Shown here piece after piece: positions 39,501 to 46,854 of a stretch of 64,000 nt of DNA; positions within the stretch are counted from its first letter, which is position 1; each line of letters opens with the position of its first letter. A model generated the notes under the pieces. That model ran no database searches. It worked only from the letters and a program-made list of their open reading frames with translations, and had not been told where the DNA came from. This stretch comes from JANWHQ01 sp963775275 (lineage in GTDB: Bacteria > Pseudomonadota > Alphaproteobacteria > Caulobacterales > Caulobacteraceae), in NCBI GenBank assembly GCA_963775275.1, contig CAVZII010000005.1, positions 2,542,001 through 2,606,000 on the forward strand. The letters run 5' to 3'. Position numbers and translations under genes: made by a program.

Positions 39501-40870
39501 AACAGCGAGATGACCTTCTGCTGAACCTCGGGGCGCAGGTAGATGAGCAGGTTGCGGCAGCAGACGAGGTCCAGTCGCGAGAACGGTGCGTCGCCCACCA
39601 GATCATGGACGGAAAAGACGATCGGCGTGCGCAGCTCGCGCGTCGCCCGATAGCCGCGGTCGTCCGGGATGAAGAAGCGGGCCAGGCGCTCCGGCGGCAT
39701 GTCGGCCTCGATCGCCGGCGGGTAGAGTCCCTCGCGCGCGAAGGCGATCGCTTCGGCGTCGACGTCCGTGGCGAAGATCTGCAGCCTTATGCTGCGTTGC
39801 GCCCGCTCGATCGCCTCGAGCAGGAGCATGGCGATCGAATAGGCTTCTTCACCCGTGCTGCAGCCCGCCACCCAGACCCGGATCGGGAGGTCCGGCGGGT
39901 GCGCGCGCACCAGCTCGGGCAAGACCTTCTCCTCCAGCACCTCGAAGGCCTTGGGGTCGCGGAAGAAGTCCGTGACATTGATCAGCAGATCGTCGGTGAG
40001 ATGTTGGAGTTCTGTGGAGTCTCGGGTGAGGCGCTCGAGATATCGGCTGCCGTTCTCGATGCCGTGCAGGGCCATGCGCCGCTCGATGCGGCGCTTCAGC
40101 GTGCCCTCCTTGTAGAGGGCGAAATCATGTGACGTCCGCTTGTGCAGCAGATCGATGATCTGCGCGAAAGAGTCTCCCATGCGGGACGGCGTGTCGCCTT
40201 CGGGGTCCTGGAGGTATCGATGACCGCCGTACGTCGCGAGGGCTTGTGGGATCTTGGCGATCGGAAGAACCAGATCGACCGCGCCGGCCCCGATGACGTT
40301 GCGCGGCATCCCATCGTACTCGGCTTGGTCCGGGTCCTGGGCGATGACGAGGCCGCCTGCCGCCTTGATCGCCGTCGCTCCGGCTGTGCCGTCGGCGGCG
40401 GTGCCCGAGAGGATGACGCACACGGCGCGCTCGCCCAGCTCGTCGGCGAGCGATCTCAGAAGGAAGTCGAACGGCAACCGCACGCCCGGGCTGCGCGGGG
40501 GGCTGGAAAGACGGATCGCGCCATCGCGGACCGCGAGATAGCGGCCGGGCGGGATGACGTAGACGTGGTCGGGTTCGAGCCGCACGCCGTCCGTTGCTTC
40601 GCTGACCGGCATGGCGACACGGGGCGAGAGTAGAGCGACCATCATGCTGGCATGGGTGGGGTCCAGGTGCTGGATCAGGATGAAGGCCATGCCGGTCTTT
40701 GCCGGAAGCGCCGCGAGGAGCGTGCGGAACGCATCGAGCCCGCCCGCGGAGGCGCCGATGGCGACCACGGGGAAATCGACGTTGTGCTTCGTGACCTGGC
40801 GATCGCGGCGCGCGCGCTTGCGCGGGCGCCGTTTCGGCGGGCTGATCGAGTGCGGAGCGTTTCTGGCCAT
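36515..40870 (-). CDS. CheB-CheR-PAS-histidine kinase-REC-REC-LuxR hybrid regulator
   Basis: The 1451-residue protein carries, in order: a CheB methylesterase (IGASAGG near 40, IQHLDP, SGTAADGT), a CheR methyltransferase (VAGCSTGEEAYS near 338), and a coiled coil at about 640-720. A PAS domain (740-840), HisKA (SHDLRQPLQ near 882) and HATPase_c (LLSNAVKYTKQG near 998) follow. Two receiver domains come next (Asp in VIVDYNLP near 1165 and in LVDAVMPG near 1305), then a LuxR-type HTH (GISQRTVEHHRASIM near 1421). The C-terminal REC-HTH is FixJ-like. One chain thus holds both the kinase and a DNA-binding response regulator. The signal is unknown. A good -35/-10 pair lies upstream. Confidence 0.9.
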   Translation of the reverse strand: MARNAPHSISPPKRRPRKRARRDRQVTKHNVDFPVVAIGASAGGLDAFRTLLAALPAKTGMAFILIQHLDPTHASMMVALLSPRVAMPVSEATDGVRLEPDHVYVIPPGRYLAVRDGAIRLSSPPRSPGVRLPFDFLLRSLADELGERAVCVILSGTAADGTAGATAIKAAGGLVIAQDPDQAEYDGMPRNVIGAGAVDLVLPIAKIPQALATYGGHRYLQDPEGDTPSRMGDSFAQIIDLLHKRTSHDFALYKEGTLKRRIERRMALHGIENGSRYLERLTRDSTELQHLTDDLLINVTDFFRDPKAFEVLEEKVLPELVRAHPPDLPIRVWVAGCSTGEEAYSIAMLLLEAIERAQRSIRLQIFATDVDAEAIAFAREGLYPPAIEADMPPERLARFFIPDDRGYRATRELRTPIVFSVHDLVGDAPFSRLDLVCCRNLLIYLRPEVQQKVISLFHFALGEGAILFLGGSESVGGASDRFEPISKKYRIYRHIGRSRPGDVQIPLGRGEAARSLWSRPPERTTSRPGGAVGELAQRLLLESYAPASVVVGKRQQGLYYSGSIDRYLKMPTGEASLDLLASARDGLRPVIRAAIERASQGKEPVVVAGRVRRDGESVPVSVTARPMTSAGEGLTLLSFLDLPEAAQEIPAQAEPPAETSRVARLEEELDATRRDLEDAIRDREIAEEEIRAINEEAMSVNEEFQTTNEELETSHEELQSLNEELTALNSQLQETLEQQRATSDDLQNILNSSDLATIFLDEKLNIRFFTPAAKALFSVIASDVGRPLADLAHHFADGDLLNDSRTVLSSLVPITRDVSAENGGWYSCRTLPYRTKDNRIEGVVITFADISARKRAEDLANAAKLQAQDANLGKSRFLAAASHDLRQPLQTLSLLQGLLAKRIKDDGSLRLLGRVDEALMAMSGILNTLLDINQLEAGVIRPEILDFPVNDLLEGLKTEFAYHTMAKGLDWRVLPCRLAVRSDRRLLDQILRNLLSNAVKYTKQGKILLGCRRRGDKLRFEVWDTGLGIPANQLRTIFEEFHQVDNPAREASRGLGLGLSIARRLSDLLGLTIDVRSDEGAGSVFAFEVPLAPSGILPAPAAAELEPDEPAAQSGSILIVEDDPILRESLELFLREEGYGTSVAADGEEAVQMVQLRGLRPDLVIVDYNLPRELTGVQVVARLRGMLAQHVQVLILTGDISTQTLRDIAARGFQQRTKPVATDDLARLVRQLLSERAQRAFERPPLQAVNEGQSAVIFVVDDDESVRTAMRDLLRANGRSVEDFSTAEAFLASYRPGAGGVLLVDAVMPGMGGLALLDRLRTDGDPLPAIVITGNGDVGSAVRALRAGAADFIEKPVSGNELIASIDRALEQARASSDRSASRAEAETRIAGLTSRERQILQLVLDGRPNKIVAADLGISQRTVEHHRASIMRKTGSHSLSELVRVTIAAS

Positions 40871-40958
40871 GGCCCCCCGACCCTGAAGCGCCCTGTTAGG
40901 CGGGATGCCTGCAACCGCCGAGGCGTTCAGCGCTGCTGACGAATCATGACTGGGTACA

Positions 40959-40987
40959 ATTATAAGGCGTATCGAAGCTGCGGTCAG
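40959..40987 (-). promoter_or_regulatory. Sigma-70-like promoter of the hybrid kinase
   Basis: On the minus strand a perfect TATAAT (plus-strand 40959-40964) lies 17 bases downstream of CTGACC (plus-strand 40982-40987). The -35 element overlaps the last codons of the response regulator gene. The promoter would start transcription about 80 bases before the kinase ATG. Confidence 0.5.
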
Positions 40988-41466
40988 CGCCCGGGTCTGC
41001 GCTGTGCGTCTCCAACTCGGGGCCGGAAGGTGGCCCCGATCATCTTCTCCAGATGCGGCGCATCGAAGGGCTTCGTCAATAGCGGCGCATTCGCGAGCAG
41101 CGCCGGAAGGTCGGTCAGGTCCCTTCGGCCAGTCGCCAGGATGAAGGGGATGCCTCGCGCCGCCAGCTCGCTGGCTGCCGGGTATATGTTCTCATCTCCG
41201 AGTTGAATGTCCAGCAGAGCACCATCGATATCATCGGTCTGTATTGTTCTCAACACATCATCAACGTCTTCGACCGGACCTATGACTATGCAATTCAGGT
41301 CGAGCAGGATCAACCTCATGCAATCGCCGATCAGGAAGTTGTCCTCCGCGATCAGCACGCGCAGGCCGTCCGGCAGGTTGGGTTTGACGGCGGGCTGGCT
41401 CAAGGGCCCCTCCACGAACGCGGAGATCGTGATCGACCGTCGGCTCGTTGCGGTTCCACCATACAT
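40984..41466 (-). CDS. Single-domain response regulator
   Basis: The receiver domain is complete: acidic pair in RVLIAEDNFLIGD, phospho-Asp in GALLDIQLGD, Thr in FILATGRRD and Lys in LLTKPFDAPH. No output domain follows, so it acts by protein contact or as a phosphate sink. It may partner the hybrid kinase next to it. The longest frame starts at ATG 41466 without a ribosome-binding site. TTG 41403 has GGAGGGG at good spacing and fits better with the FNR-type box at 41494-41507, which would place the transcript start near 41459. Confidence 0.85.
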   Translation of the reverse strand: MYGGTATSRRSITISAFVEGPLSQPAVKPNLPDGLRVLIAEDNFLIGDCMRLILLDLNCIVIGPVEDVDDVLRTIQTDDIDGALLDIQLGDENIYPAASELAARGIPFILATGRRDLTDLPALLANAPLLTKPFDAPHLEKMIGATFRPRVGDAQRRPGR

Positions 41467-41493
41467 GATAGGCGGGAAGCCGCGTCATTATGA

Positions 41494-41507
41494 TTGATGC
41501 AAATCAA
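41494..41507. promoter_or_regulatory. Perfect FNR/FixK box TTGAT-GCAA-ATCAA
   Basis: This is an exact match to the classical FNR/Anr/FixK consensus and sits just upstream of the response regulator. If the regulator binds at -41.5, transcription would begin near 41459 and the gene would use the inner TTG start at 41403. Confidence 0.65.
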
Positions 41508-41591
41508 CTTTTACGCGACTAGCGGATCACTGCCAACGGATGGTCCCCATCCGTTTGTGGTCCGATCCACAAGATTCCAAAGACTTTTGAT

Positions 41592-41630
41592 GCGACTCGA
41601 TCGGACGCCGGCAGCGTCCGATCGGGTCGC
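41592..41630. repeat. Strong 17-bp hairpin in a gene-poor stretch
   Basis: Arms 41592-41608 and 41614-41630 pair over 17 bases with one T-G wobble and a five-base loop CGGCA. A smaller palindrome, GCCCTATAAGGGC, follows at once. No U-run follows on either strand. It lies in the 350-base gap between the response regulator and the small ORF at 41859. No other feature is seen in that gap. Confidence 0.6.
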
Positions 41631-41858
41631 CCTATAAGGGCGCGCCGCCCTCCCGGAATCTCGGTCGGCCGACGTCGCCGAGCCTCCATTGCCGGCCGGC
41701 GCCCAGTCCTCGTCCGGCGACGATGGGTATATTCCGAGGCTGTCTCGCTCATCGCCTGTTCGGCAGTATGCAACCGTCGGCCGTCTCCTTTGGCCGGCGT
41801 GGCGATATTCGTCCAATTGGAGCGGTAGTGCTGAGCCATGCAGGAATTCGTCGCTCGC

Positions 41859-42026
41859 ATGAATATCGAACATCTGCTGAAGCTCATCGAGCTTGAGCCG
41901 GATCTGGCGCAGCGGCGTCGGTTGGAAGAGATCCTCGCCGAGGAAAGGGTCAAGCTGAGCAACGCCCGGGCTGCCCAAAGTGGGCCGGGTTCGATGCCCG
42001 GCGATCCCCTGCCAGCGCGACGTTGA
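41859..42026 (+). CDS. Small helical protein (55 aa)
   Basis: Starting at ATG 41859 the product begins MNIEHLLKLIELEPDLAQRR, then REEILAEERVKL-like helix. This resembles short proteins found near response regulators in Rhizobiales and Caulobacterales (pattern: H, L, E-x3-D-x2-R-x2-L-x2-L-L-x2-E). A GGA-type ribosome-binding site lies upstream, and a longer start at 41838 is possible. The function is unknown. Confidence 0.45.
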   Translation: MNIEHLLKLIELEPDLAQRRRLEEILAEERVKLSNARAAQSGPGSMPGDPLPARR

Positions 42027-42125
42027 ACTCAGACAGCCCGGCCTCGCCGCGGTGACGCGCGAGGACGGGGACATAATTGGGGGACGCCGTGCTTATGGAT
42101 TTCAGCCGCGCCATGACGGCGCGTG

Positions 42126-42240
42126 GCGGCCATCCTGGGCGGTTTCGTGCTCTCGGCCGCGGTCGGGGCCTTCTTCGGCTTCGACCCAGGGCGCAAAGCC
42201 GCCACGGCGCGATCCGATCGAAACCCTGCGCTGCGAGTGA
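42126..42240 (+). pseudogene. Decayed C-terminal fragment of a MacB/FtsX permease
   Basis: The reading [19 protein letters not shown] then DPGRKAA parallels the end of the MacB-like protein at 33345 ([20 protein letters not shown] then [15 protein letters not shown]). The last residues, DPIETLRCE and a stop, are in a different frame, so the fragment is also frameshifted. Nothing of the ATPase or the rest of the permease is left upstream. Confidence 0.65.
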
Positions 42241-42259
42241 GGCCTGAGCGCGCCGGCGC

Positions 42260-44566
42260 TCAGCCCCCCGCCGGCGTCTTCTCGACCTTCACATAGTCGA
42301 TCGAGCAGCTGCAGGTCGCTGGGACCACAGGGGCGGTCGCGCCGTACATGATCGGCGCGATCCCCGGCCGGCCGACGTAGGCGTCGCCGCGCCCGCGCAC
42401 CCGCAGGTCCGTCTCGGCGCGGGCAGCGCTCTTGCCGTCCACCATCAGCTCGACGACCGAGCCTCTGCCGCTCGCCGGCTCGAAGGCGACCGAGATCGTA
42501 TGCCGGCCGGCGCCGAGCGGCGCCATCGTCTGCAGCTTCAGCACGCGCCCGAGGTCGCCCGGGTTGAAGATGTAGGTGGGCCGGCCCTGGTCGAGCAGCA
42601 GGGCCTGGCCGCCGAAGTGGTCGCCCTGCACCAGCACCGGCCCCTGCGCCGGTCCGCCGTCCACGCCCACCTGGGCCGTGATGGTCCAGCCGGGCCCGAC
42701 CGCCGGGAAGGCGTAGCCGGTGTAGCGGGTGTCGCCCGGGTAGTAGGTGAAGCTCGTCCGGTCCCCGAGGACGCTCGGGCGCAGGTTCGCGGCCATCCGC
42801 GGCACCAGGGCCGCGTTCAGCGGATAGACGTGGTACTTGCGCGCCGCCTTGTCGAAGTCGGCCTTCAGCTCGGCCAGCTTCTTGGGATACTGCGCCGACA
42901 CGTCCTTGGACTGCGACCAGTCGGTGTTCAGATCGTAGAGCGCCCACTTGAACGTATAGGGATCGACCTTGCCGTCCGCCCGCCACGGCGGGTTGCCCGG
43001 GATCGTCGAGGCCATCCAGCCGTCCTTGTAGTAGGAGCGGTTGCCCAGCATCTCGAAGTACTGCTCCCGGTGGCGCGCAGGCGCCTCGGGATGGTCGAAG
43101 GTGTAGACCAGGCTGGTCCCGTCGATCGGCTGCTGGACGACGCCGGCGACCACCTTGGGCGGGGTGACGTGGGCCGCCTCGTAGATCGTGGGGGCGATGT
43201 CGATCACGTGCGAGAACTGGGTGCGGATCTGGCCGACGTCCTTGATCCGGTCGGGCCAGCTGATCACCATGCCGTCGCGCAGGCCGCCCAGGTGCGAGGC
43301 CACCCGCTTGCCCCACTGGAAGGGCGTGTTGGTCGCCCAGGCCCAGGTGGAGGGATAGTTGCCGAAGGCCTCCGGGCCGCCGTGTTTGTCGATCTCGCGG
43401 GCCAGCTCGGCGTCCGAGGCCTCGATGCCGGCGATGACGCGCAGCTCCTGGTTGGAGCCCCGGTAGTCCTCCTCGCTCGCGCCGTTGTCGCCCTGGATGT
43501 AGATCACCATGGTGTTGTCGAGCTCGCCCGACTGGCGCAGCGCCGCGATCACCCGCCCGATCTGAAAGTCGCAGTAGGCGAGCTGGGCGGCCGCGACTTC
43601 CATCATCCGCGCATAGACGTGCTTCATCTCGGGCGTCAGGCTGTCCCAGGCGGGCAGGCTGTCGGGCCTGGGCGTCAGGACGGCGTCCTTGGGGATGACC
43701 CCCAGCGTCTTCTGCCGCGCGAAGCTCTCCTCGCGCAGCTTGTCCCAGCCCTGGTCGAACTGGCCCTTGAACCGGTCGATCCACTCGCGCGGCGCCATGT
43801 GCGGCGAGTGCGTGGAGCCCGAGGCGAAGTAGGCGAAGAAGGGGTGGTCGGGCCTGAGGTTATGCTGGATCTGGACCCAATGGATCAGGTGGTCGGCGAG
43901 GTCCCGGTCCAGGATGTACCCCGGCTGGTCCGGCGGGCGCACCGGGTTGCGGTTCTCGATCAGCGCCGGGTTGAACTGGTCCGCGAAGGGGGCGTTGAAG
44001 CCGTAGAAATAGTCGAAGCCCCAGGCGTTGGGCCAGTTGTTGAACGGCCCGACCGGCGTGTTCTCCCAGACCGGCGTGTTGTGGTTCTTGCCGAAGAACG
44101 AGGTGTCGTAGCCGTTCTCCTTCAGCACCTCGGCGATGGTCGCCGCGCTCGGCGGGATGACCGAGGTGTAGCCCTGCTCATCCAGCGACACGTCGGAGAT
44201 CGATCCCGACGCAACGGCGTGGTGGTTGCGCCCGGTCAGCAGGGCCGCGCGCGTGGGCGAGCACATGGCCGTGGTATGGAAGGCGTTGTAGCGCAGGCCG
44301 TCCTTGGCCAGGGCGTCGAAGGTCGGCGTCGGGACCGGCCCGCCGAAGGTCGAGGACGCGCCGAAGCCCACGTCGTCGGTCATGACCAGCAGCACGTTCG
44401 GCGCGCCGGCGGGCGCCTGGGGCGCCGGCGGATAGTACTTCCACGCCTGGGGTGCGGCGGCGGCCCCTTGCGGCGCGATCGCCTGCGCCAGGCTCACCGA
44501 GGCCATGGCGACCAGGGCGAGGGCCGAGGCCGATCGACGGAGCCTTGTGCGCGTTGAGGATCGCAT
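42260..44566 (-). CDS. Arylsulfatase (type I, formylglycine-dependent), exported
   Basis: The 768-residue protein has a signal peptide (RRSASALALVAMASVSLAQA) and the sulfatase core: NVLLVMTDDVGFGASSTFGG with metal-binding Asp pair, and CSPTRAALLTGRN near residue 101, whose Cys is converted to formylglycine. FFGKNHNTPVWE, GSTHSPHMAP and QGDNGASEEDYRG follow. The C-terminal part from about residue 600 looks like a jelly-roll accessory domain. It should act in the periplasm on sulfate esters. The modifying enzyme is encoded 13 bases upstream in the same operon. Confidence 0.92.
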   Translation of the reverse strand: MRSSTRTRLRRSASALALVAMASVSLAQAIAPQGAAAAPQAWKYYPPAPQAPAGAPNVLLVMTDDVGFGASSTFGGPVPTPTFDALAKDGLRYNAFHTTAMCSPTRAALLTGRNHHAVASGSISDVSLDEQGYTSVIPPSAATIAEVLKENGYDTSFFGKNHNTPVWENTPVGPFNNWPNAWGFDYFYGFNAPFADQFNPALIENRNPVRPPDQPGYILDRDLADHLIHWVQIQHNLRPDHPFFAYFASGSTHSPHMAPREWIDRFKGQFDQGWDKLREESFARQKTLGVIPKDAVLTPRPDSLPAWDSLTPEMKHVYARMMEVAAAQLAYCDFQIGRVIAALRQSGELDNTMVIYIQGDNGASEEDYRGSNQELRVIAGIEASDAELAREIDKHGGPEAFGNYPSTWAWATNTPFQWGKRVASHLGGLRDGMVISWPDRIKDVGQIRTQFSHVIDIAPTIYEAAHVTPPKVVAGVVQQPIDGTSLVYTFDHPEAPARHREQYFEMLGNRSYYKDGWMASTIPGNPPWRADGKVDPYTFKWALYDLNTDWSQSKDVSAQYPKKLAELKADFDKAARKYHVYPLNAALVPRMAANLRPSVLGDRTSFTYYPGDTRYTGYAFPAVGPGWTITAQVGVDGGPAQGPVLVQGDHFGGQALLLDQGRPTYIFNPGDLGRVLKLQTMAPLGAGRHTISVAFEPASGRGSVVELMVDGKSAARAETDLRVRGRGDAYVGRPGIAPIMYGATAPVVPATCSCSIDYVKVEKTPAGG

Positions 44567-44579
44567 CCTTGGTTTCTCC

Positions 44580-45551
44580 CTAGTGGTCCAACTCGACGGA
44601 ACGCACGCAGCGGAACCCGATGTGAGAGGTCGTGGAATCGATGGTCTGGGGGTAGCGGGCCGCGGGCCGGTAGCGCTGGCAGTAGGTCTCGGCGCACAGG
44701 TGCGAGCCGCCCTTCAGCACCTTGCGGCCGAAGTCGCGGCCCGGATCGCTCGGGTCGCGGCTGGCGGCCTCGGAACCGCCGCGCGGGTTGCGGGGCGCGC
44801 AGCAGGCGTGGCCGCCCGGTTGCTCGGGCAGGGCGTACCAGTCCTGGGTCCACTCCCAGACGTTGCCGATCATGTCGTAGAGGCCGAAGCCGTTCGCCGG
44901 GAACGCGCCCACCGGCGAGGTGCGGGCGTATCCGTCCAGCTCCAGGTTCTCGTGCGGGAAGCGGCCCTGCCAGTAGTTCGCGAGCATCCGGCCGCCGGGG
45001 GCCAGCTCCTCGCCCCAGGCGAAGGCCGCCCGGTCCAGCCCCGCCCGCGCCGCGCACTCCCACTCGGCCTCGGTCGGCAGTCGCTTGCCGGCCCAGCGCG
45101 CATAGGCCTCGGCGTCCTCGAAGGCGACATGGATCACCGGATGGTCCTCAAGCCCCCGGGTCGAGGACGCCGGCCCCAGGGGATGGCGCCAGTCCGCGCC
45201 GATGACGTAGGACCACCACAGGAAGGGGTCGGTTGTGGGAACCGGTCGGTCGGGCGGGGTGAAGACCGCCGAGCCCGGCCTCAGCAGCTCGGGGTCGGCG
45301 TCCGGGTAGAGCTGGGGGTCAGGCGCGCGCTCGGCCAGGGTGACATAGCCGGTGGCGTCCACGAACAGGGCGAAGGCGGCGTTGGTGACCGGCGTCCGGT
45401 CGATCTCGAAGGCGTCGACCGCGACCTGCCGGCAGGGCGCTTCCTCGGGGTAGTGGCGGTCCGACCCCATCCAGAAGGTCGAGGCCGGGACCAGCGCCAT
45501 GTCGGCGTCCAGGCGGCCGTTCTGCCGACGCGCTGCGGTCCCTGCGTCCAC
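44580..45551 (-). CDS. Formylglycine-generating enzyme (SUMF1/FGE family)
   Basis: The 323-residue protein oxidises the Cys of CxPxR in sulfatases. It has the FGE-sulfatase fold markers MALVPASTFWMGSD, RTPVTNAAFALFV, KRLPTEAEWECAARAG, GNVWEWTQDWY, and the C-terminal active-site pair in KGGSHLCAETYCQRYRPAAR (Cys-x4-Cys, copper-binding). The GTG at 45551 has an upstream AAAGG and is preferred over ATG 45500, which has no site. It is transcribed ahead of the sulfatase. Confidence 0.9.
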   Translation of the reverse strand: MDAGTAARRQNGRLDADMALVPASTFWMGSDRHYPEEAPCRQVAVDAFEIDRTPVTNAAFALFVDATGYVTLAERAPDPQLYPDADPELLRPGSAVFTPPDRPVPTTDPFLWWSYVIGADWRHPLGPASSTRGLEDHPVIHVAFEDAEAYARWAGKRLPTEAEWECAARAGLDRAAFAWGEELAPGGRMLANYWQGRFPHENLELDGYARTSPVGAFPANGFGLYDMIGNVWEWTQDWYALPEQPGGHACCAPRNPRGGSEAASRDPSDPGRDFGRKVLKGGSHLCAETYCQRYRPAARYPQTIDSTTSHIGFRCVRSVELDH

Positions 45552-45892
45552 CCCTGCACCTTTCCCCCGCGGCCGTTTCGCCGGCCGCCGAAGGCTCCCT
45601 TACGCCGGCAATGCGGCCGCGGCCCTGCACAAGCAACGCCCTTCGAGCTTATCGCCACCCATAAGCCTTGACCTCTTGGTCTCACGCCCGACCGCGTCAG
45701 GCCCCCTGCCTCCAGGCGATCCCGATCTTCCTGGAGATGGCGTGAGGCCCCAATTTCACGGGGCGGCGCCGTCGCTCGCCGAGCCACGGCGAGGGTTCTT
45801 CGGGGTTGCAAGCGCACCCGTCGGGTTGCAGACCGGATGTCCGACGTCTCGGGCGCCGCGCGAGCGCTGATCCAGGCGGGGAGGATGAGCCG
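45552..45892. other. Divergent intergenic region, no gene seen
   Basis: This 341-base stretch separates the divergent FGE and CmcJ-like genes and must hold promoters for both. I see no convincing -35/-10 pair, FNR-like box, RNA or conserved short frame in it. Confidence 0.5.
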
Positions 45893-46744
45893 ATGAGCAC
45901 AGGGGCCGCAGCCGCCCGGGCCGATGCGCCGGCCTTCATCGAGACCTGGATGAACTTCGCCGGCGACATCCAGGGTCGCGCCCGGGTCGACGTGCCCGAC
46001 TGGTCGCGCACCAACCTCGTGCTCGAGAAGCACGACGTGCGCATCTGGGACGGCCGCGCGGTGCTGGACGAGCTGTCGCTCGACCGCGAAGGCTTCACCC
46101 TGGTCCGGCACGACGGCGGGATCAGCGACGCCACCGACCTCAAGGCCGACGCGGGGCGCTACCTGGCTTCGGTGGGCGACAAGCTGAAGGAGATCTCCGG
46201 CGCCGACCTCGTGGTCGCCCAGGGCACGGGCCTGCTCAAGCGCCACGCCGAGCGCGCCAAGGTCGACGGCGCCATCGGGCCCTCGCGCTGGGCGCACATG
46301 GACTACACCGAATACGCCGCCCACAAGTGGGTGGGGTGGATGGAGACCTGGAACGACCTGGACCTGCGACGCTATCCGCGCTTCGCCATCTACCAGACTT
46401 GGCGCTGCATCTCGCCGCCGCCGCAGGACAACACCCTGGTCCTGTGCGACGCCTCCACCATCAAGCCCGAGGAATGCCTCGTCTTCGACGCCTGCGTGCG
46501 CAAGCCCTACGACGAGCCGGGCAACCAGTTCGAGTCCCAGCTCTGCCACTACGACCCGGACCAGCGCTGGTACTATTTCCCCGACATGCAGCCCGACGAG
46601 CTGATCGTCTTCAAGGCCTTCGACAGCCGTCGCGAGCTGGACGCCCAGCCCCTGCACAACTCCGCCGACATCCCCGGCCTGCCCGAGGACGCTGCGCCCA
46701 GGATTAGCGTCGAGGCGCGGTTCTTCGGATTTTTCGAAAACTGA
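45893..46744 (+). CDS. CmcJ/NvfI-family oxidoreductase
   Basis: GGGGAGGATG precedes ATG 45893. The 283-residue protein has the features of the CmcJ/NvfI/gibberellin GA4-desaturase-like group: VHxD-type segment AHMDYTEYAAHKWVGW, YQTWRCISPPPQDNTLVLCD, and the late FDSRRELDAQPLHNSA. Members are non-heme iron oxygenase relatives used in secondary metabolism and aromatic/methyl-ether chemistry. It is 110 bases upstream of the methyltransferase and on the same strand, so a shared substrate pathway is possible but unproven. Confidence 0.72.
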   Translation: MSTGAAAARADAPAFIETWMNFAGDIQGRARVDVPDWSRTNLVLEKHDVRIWDGRAVLDELSLDREGFTLVRHDGGISDATDLKADAGRYLASVGDKLKEISGADLVVAQGTGLLKRHAERAKVDGAIGPSRWAHMDYTEYAAHKWVGWMETWNDLDLRRYPRFAIYQTWRCISPPPQDNTLVLCDASTIKPEECLVFDACVRKPYDEPGNQFESQLCHYDPDQRWYYFPDMQPDELIVFKAFDSRRELDAQPLHNSADIPGLPEDAAPRISVEARFFGFFEN

Positions 46745-46778
46745 TTGCGCCACGGCTCAGTTTGTTGAGCCAGCGCAA
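46745..46778. terminator. Stem-loop after the CmcJ-like gene
   Basis: TTGCGC (46745-46750) pairs with GCGCAA (46773-46778), and GGCTCA (46754-46759) pairs with TGAGCC (46766-46771), with a small internal loop and a six-base loop. It begins directly after the stop codon. No strong U-run follows, so it could be a weak terminator or an mRNA-stabilising structure between this gene and the methyltransferase. Confidence 0.4.
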
Positions 46779-46854
46779 GGCCTCGCACTGACTGCGGGCG
46801 TCAACTCCCCTCAAAGCCGCCCCGCCGAGCAGAGCGGCGAAGGGAGTGACGCCG

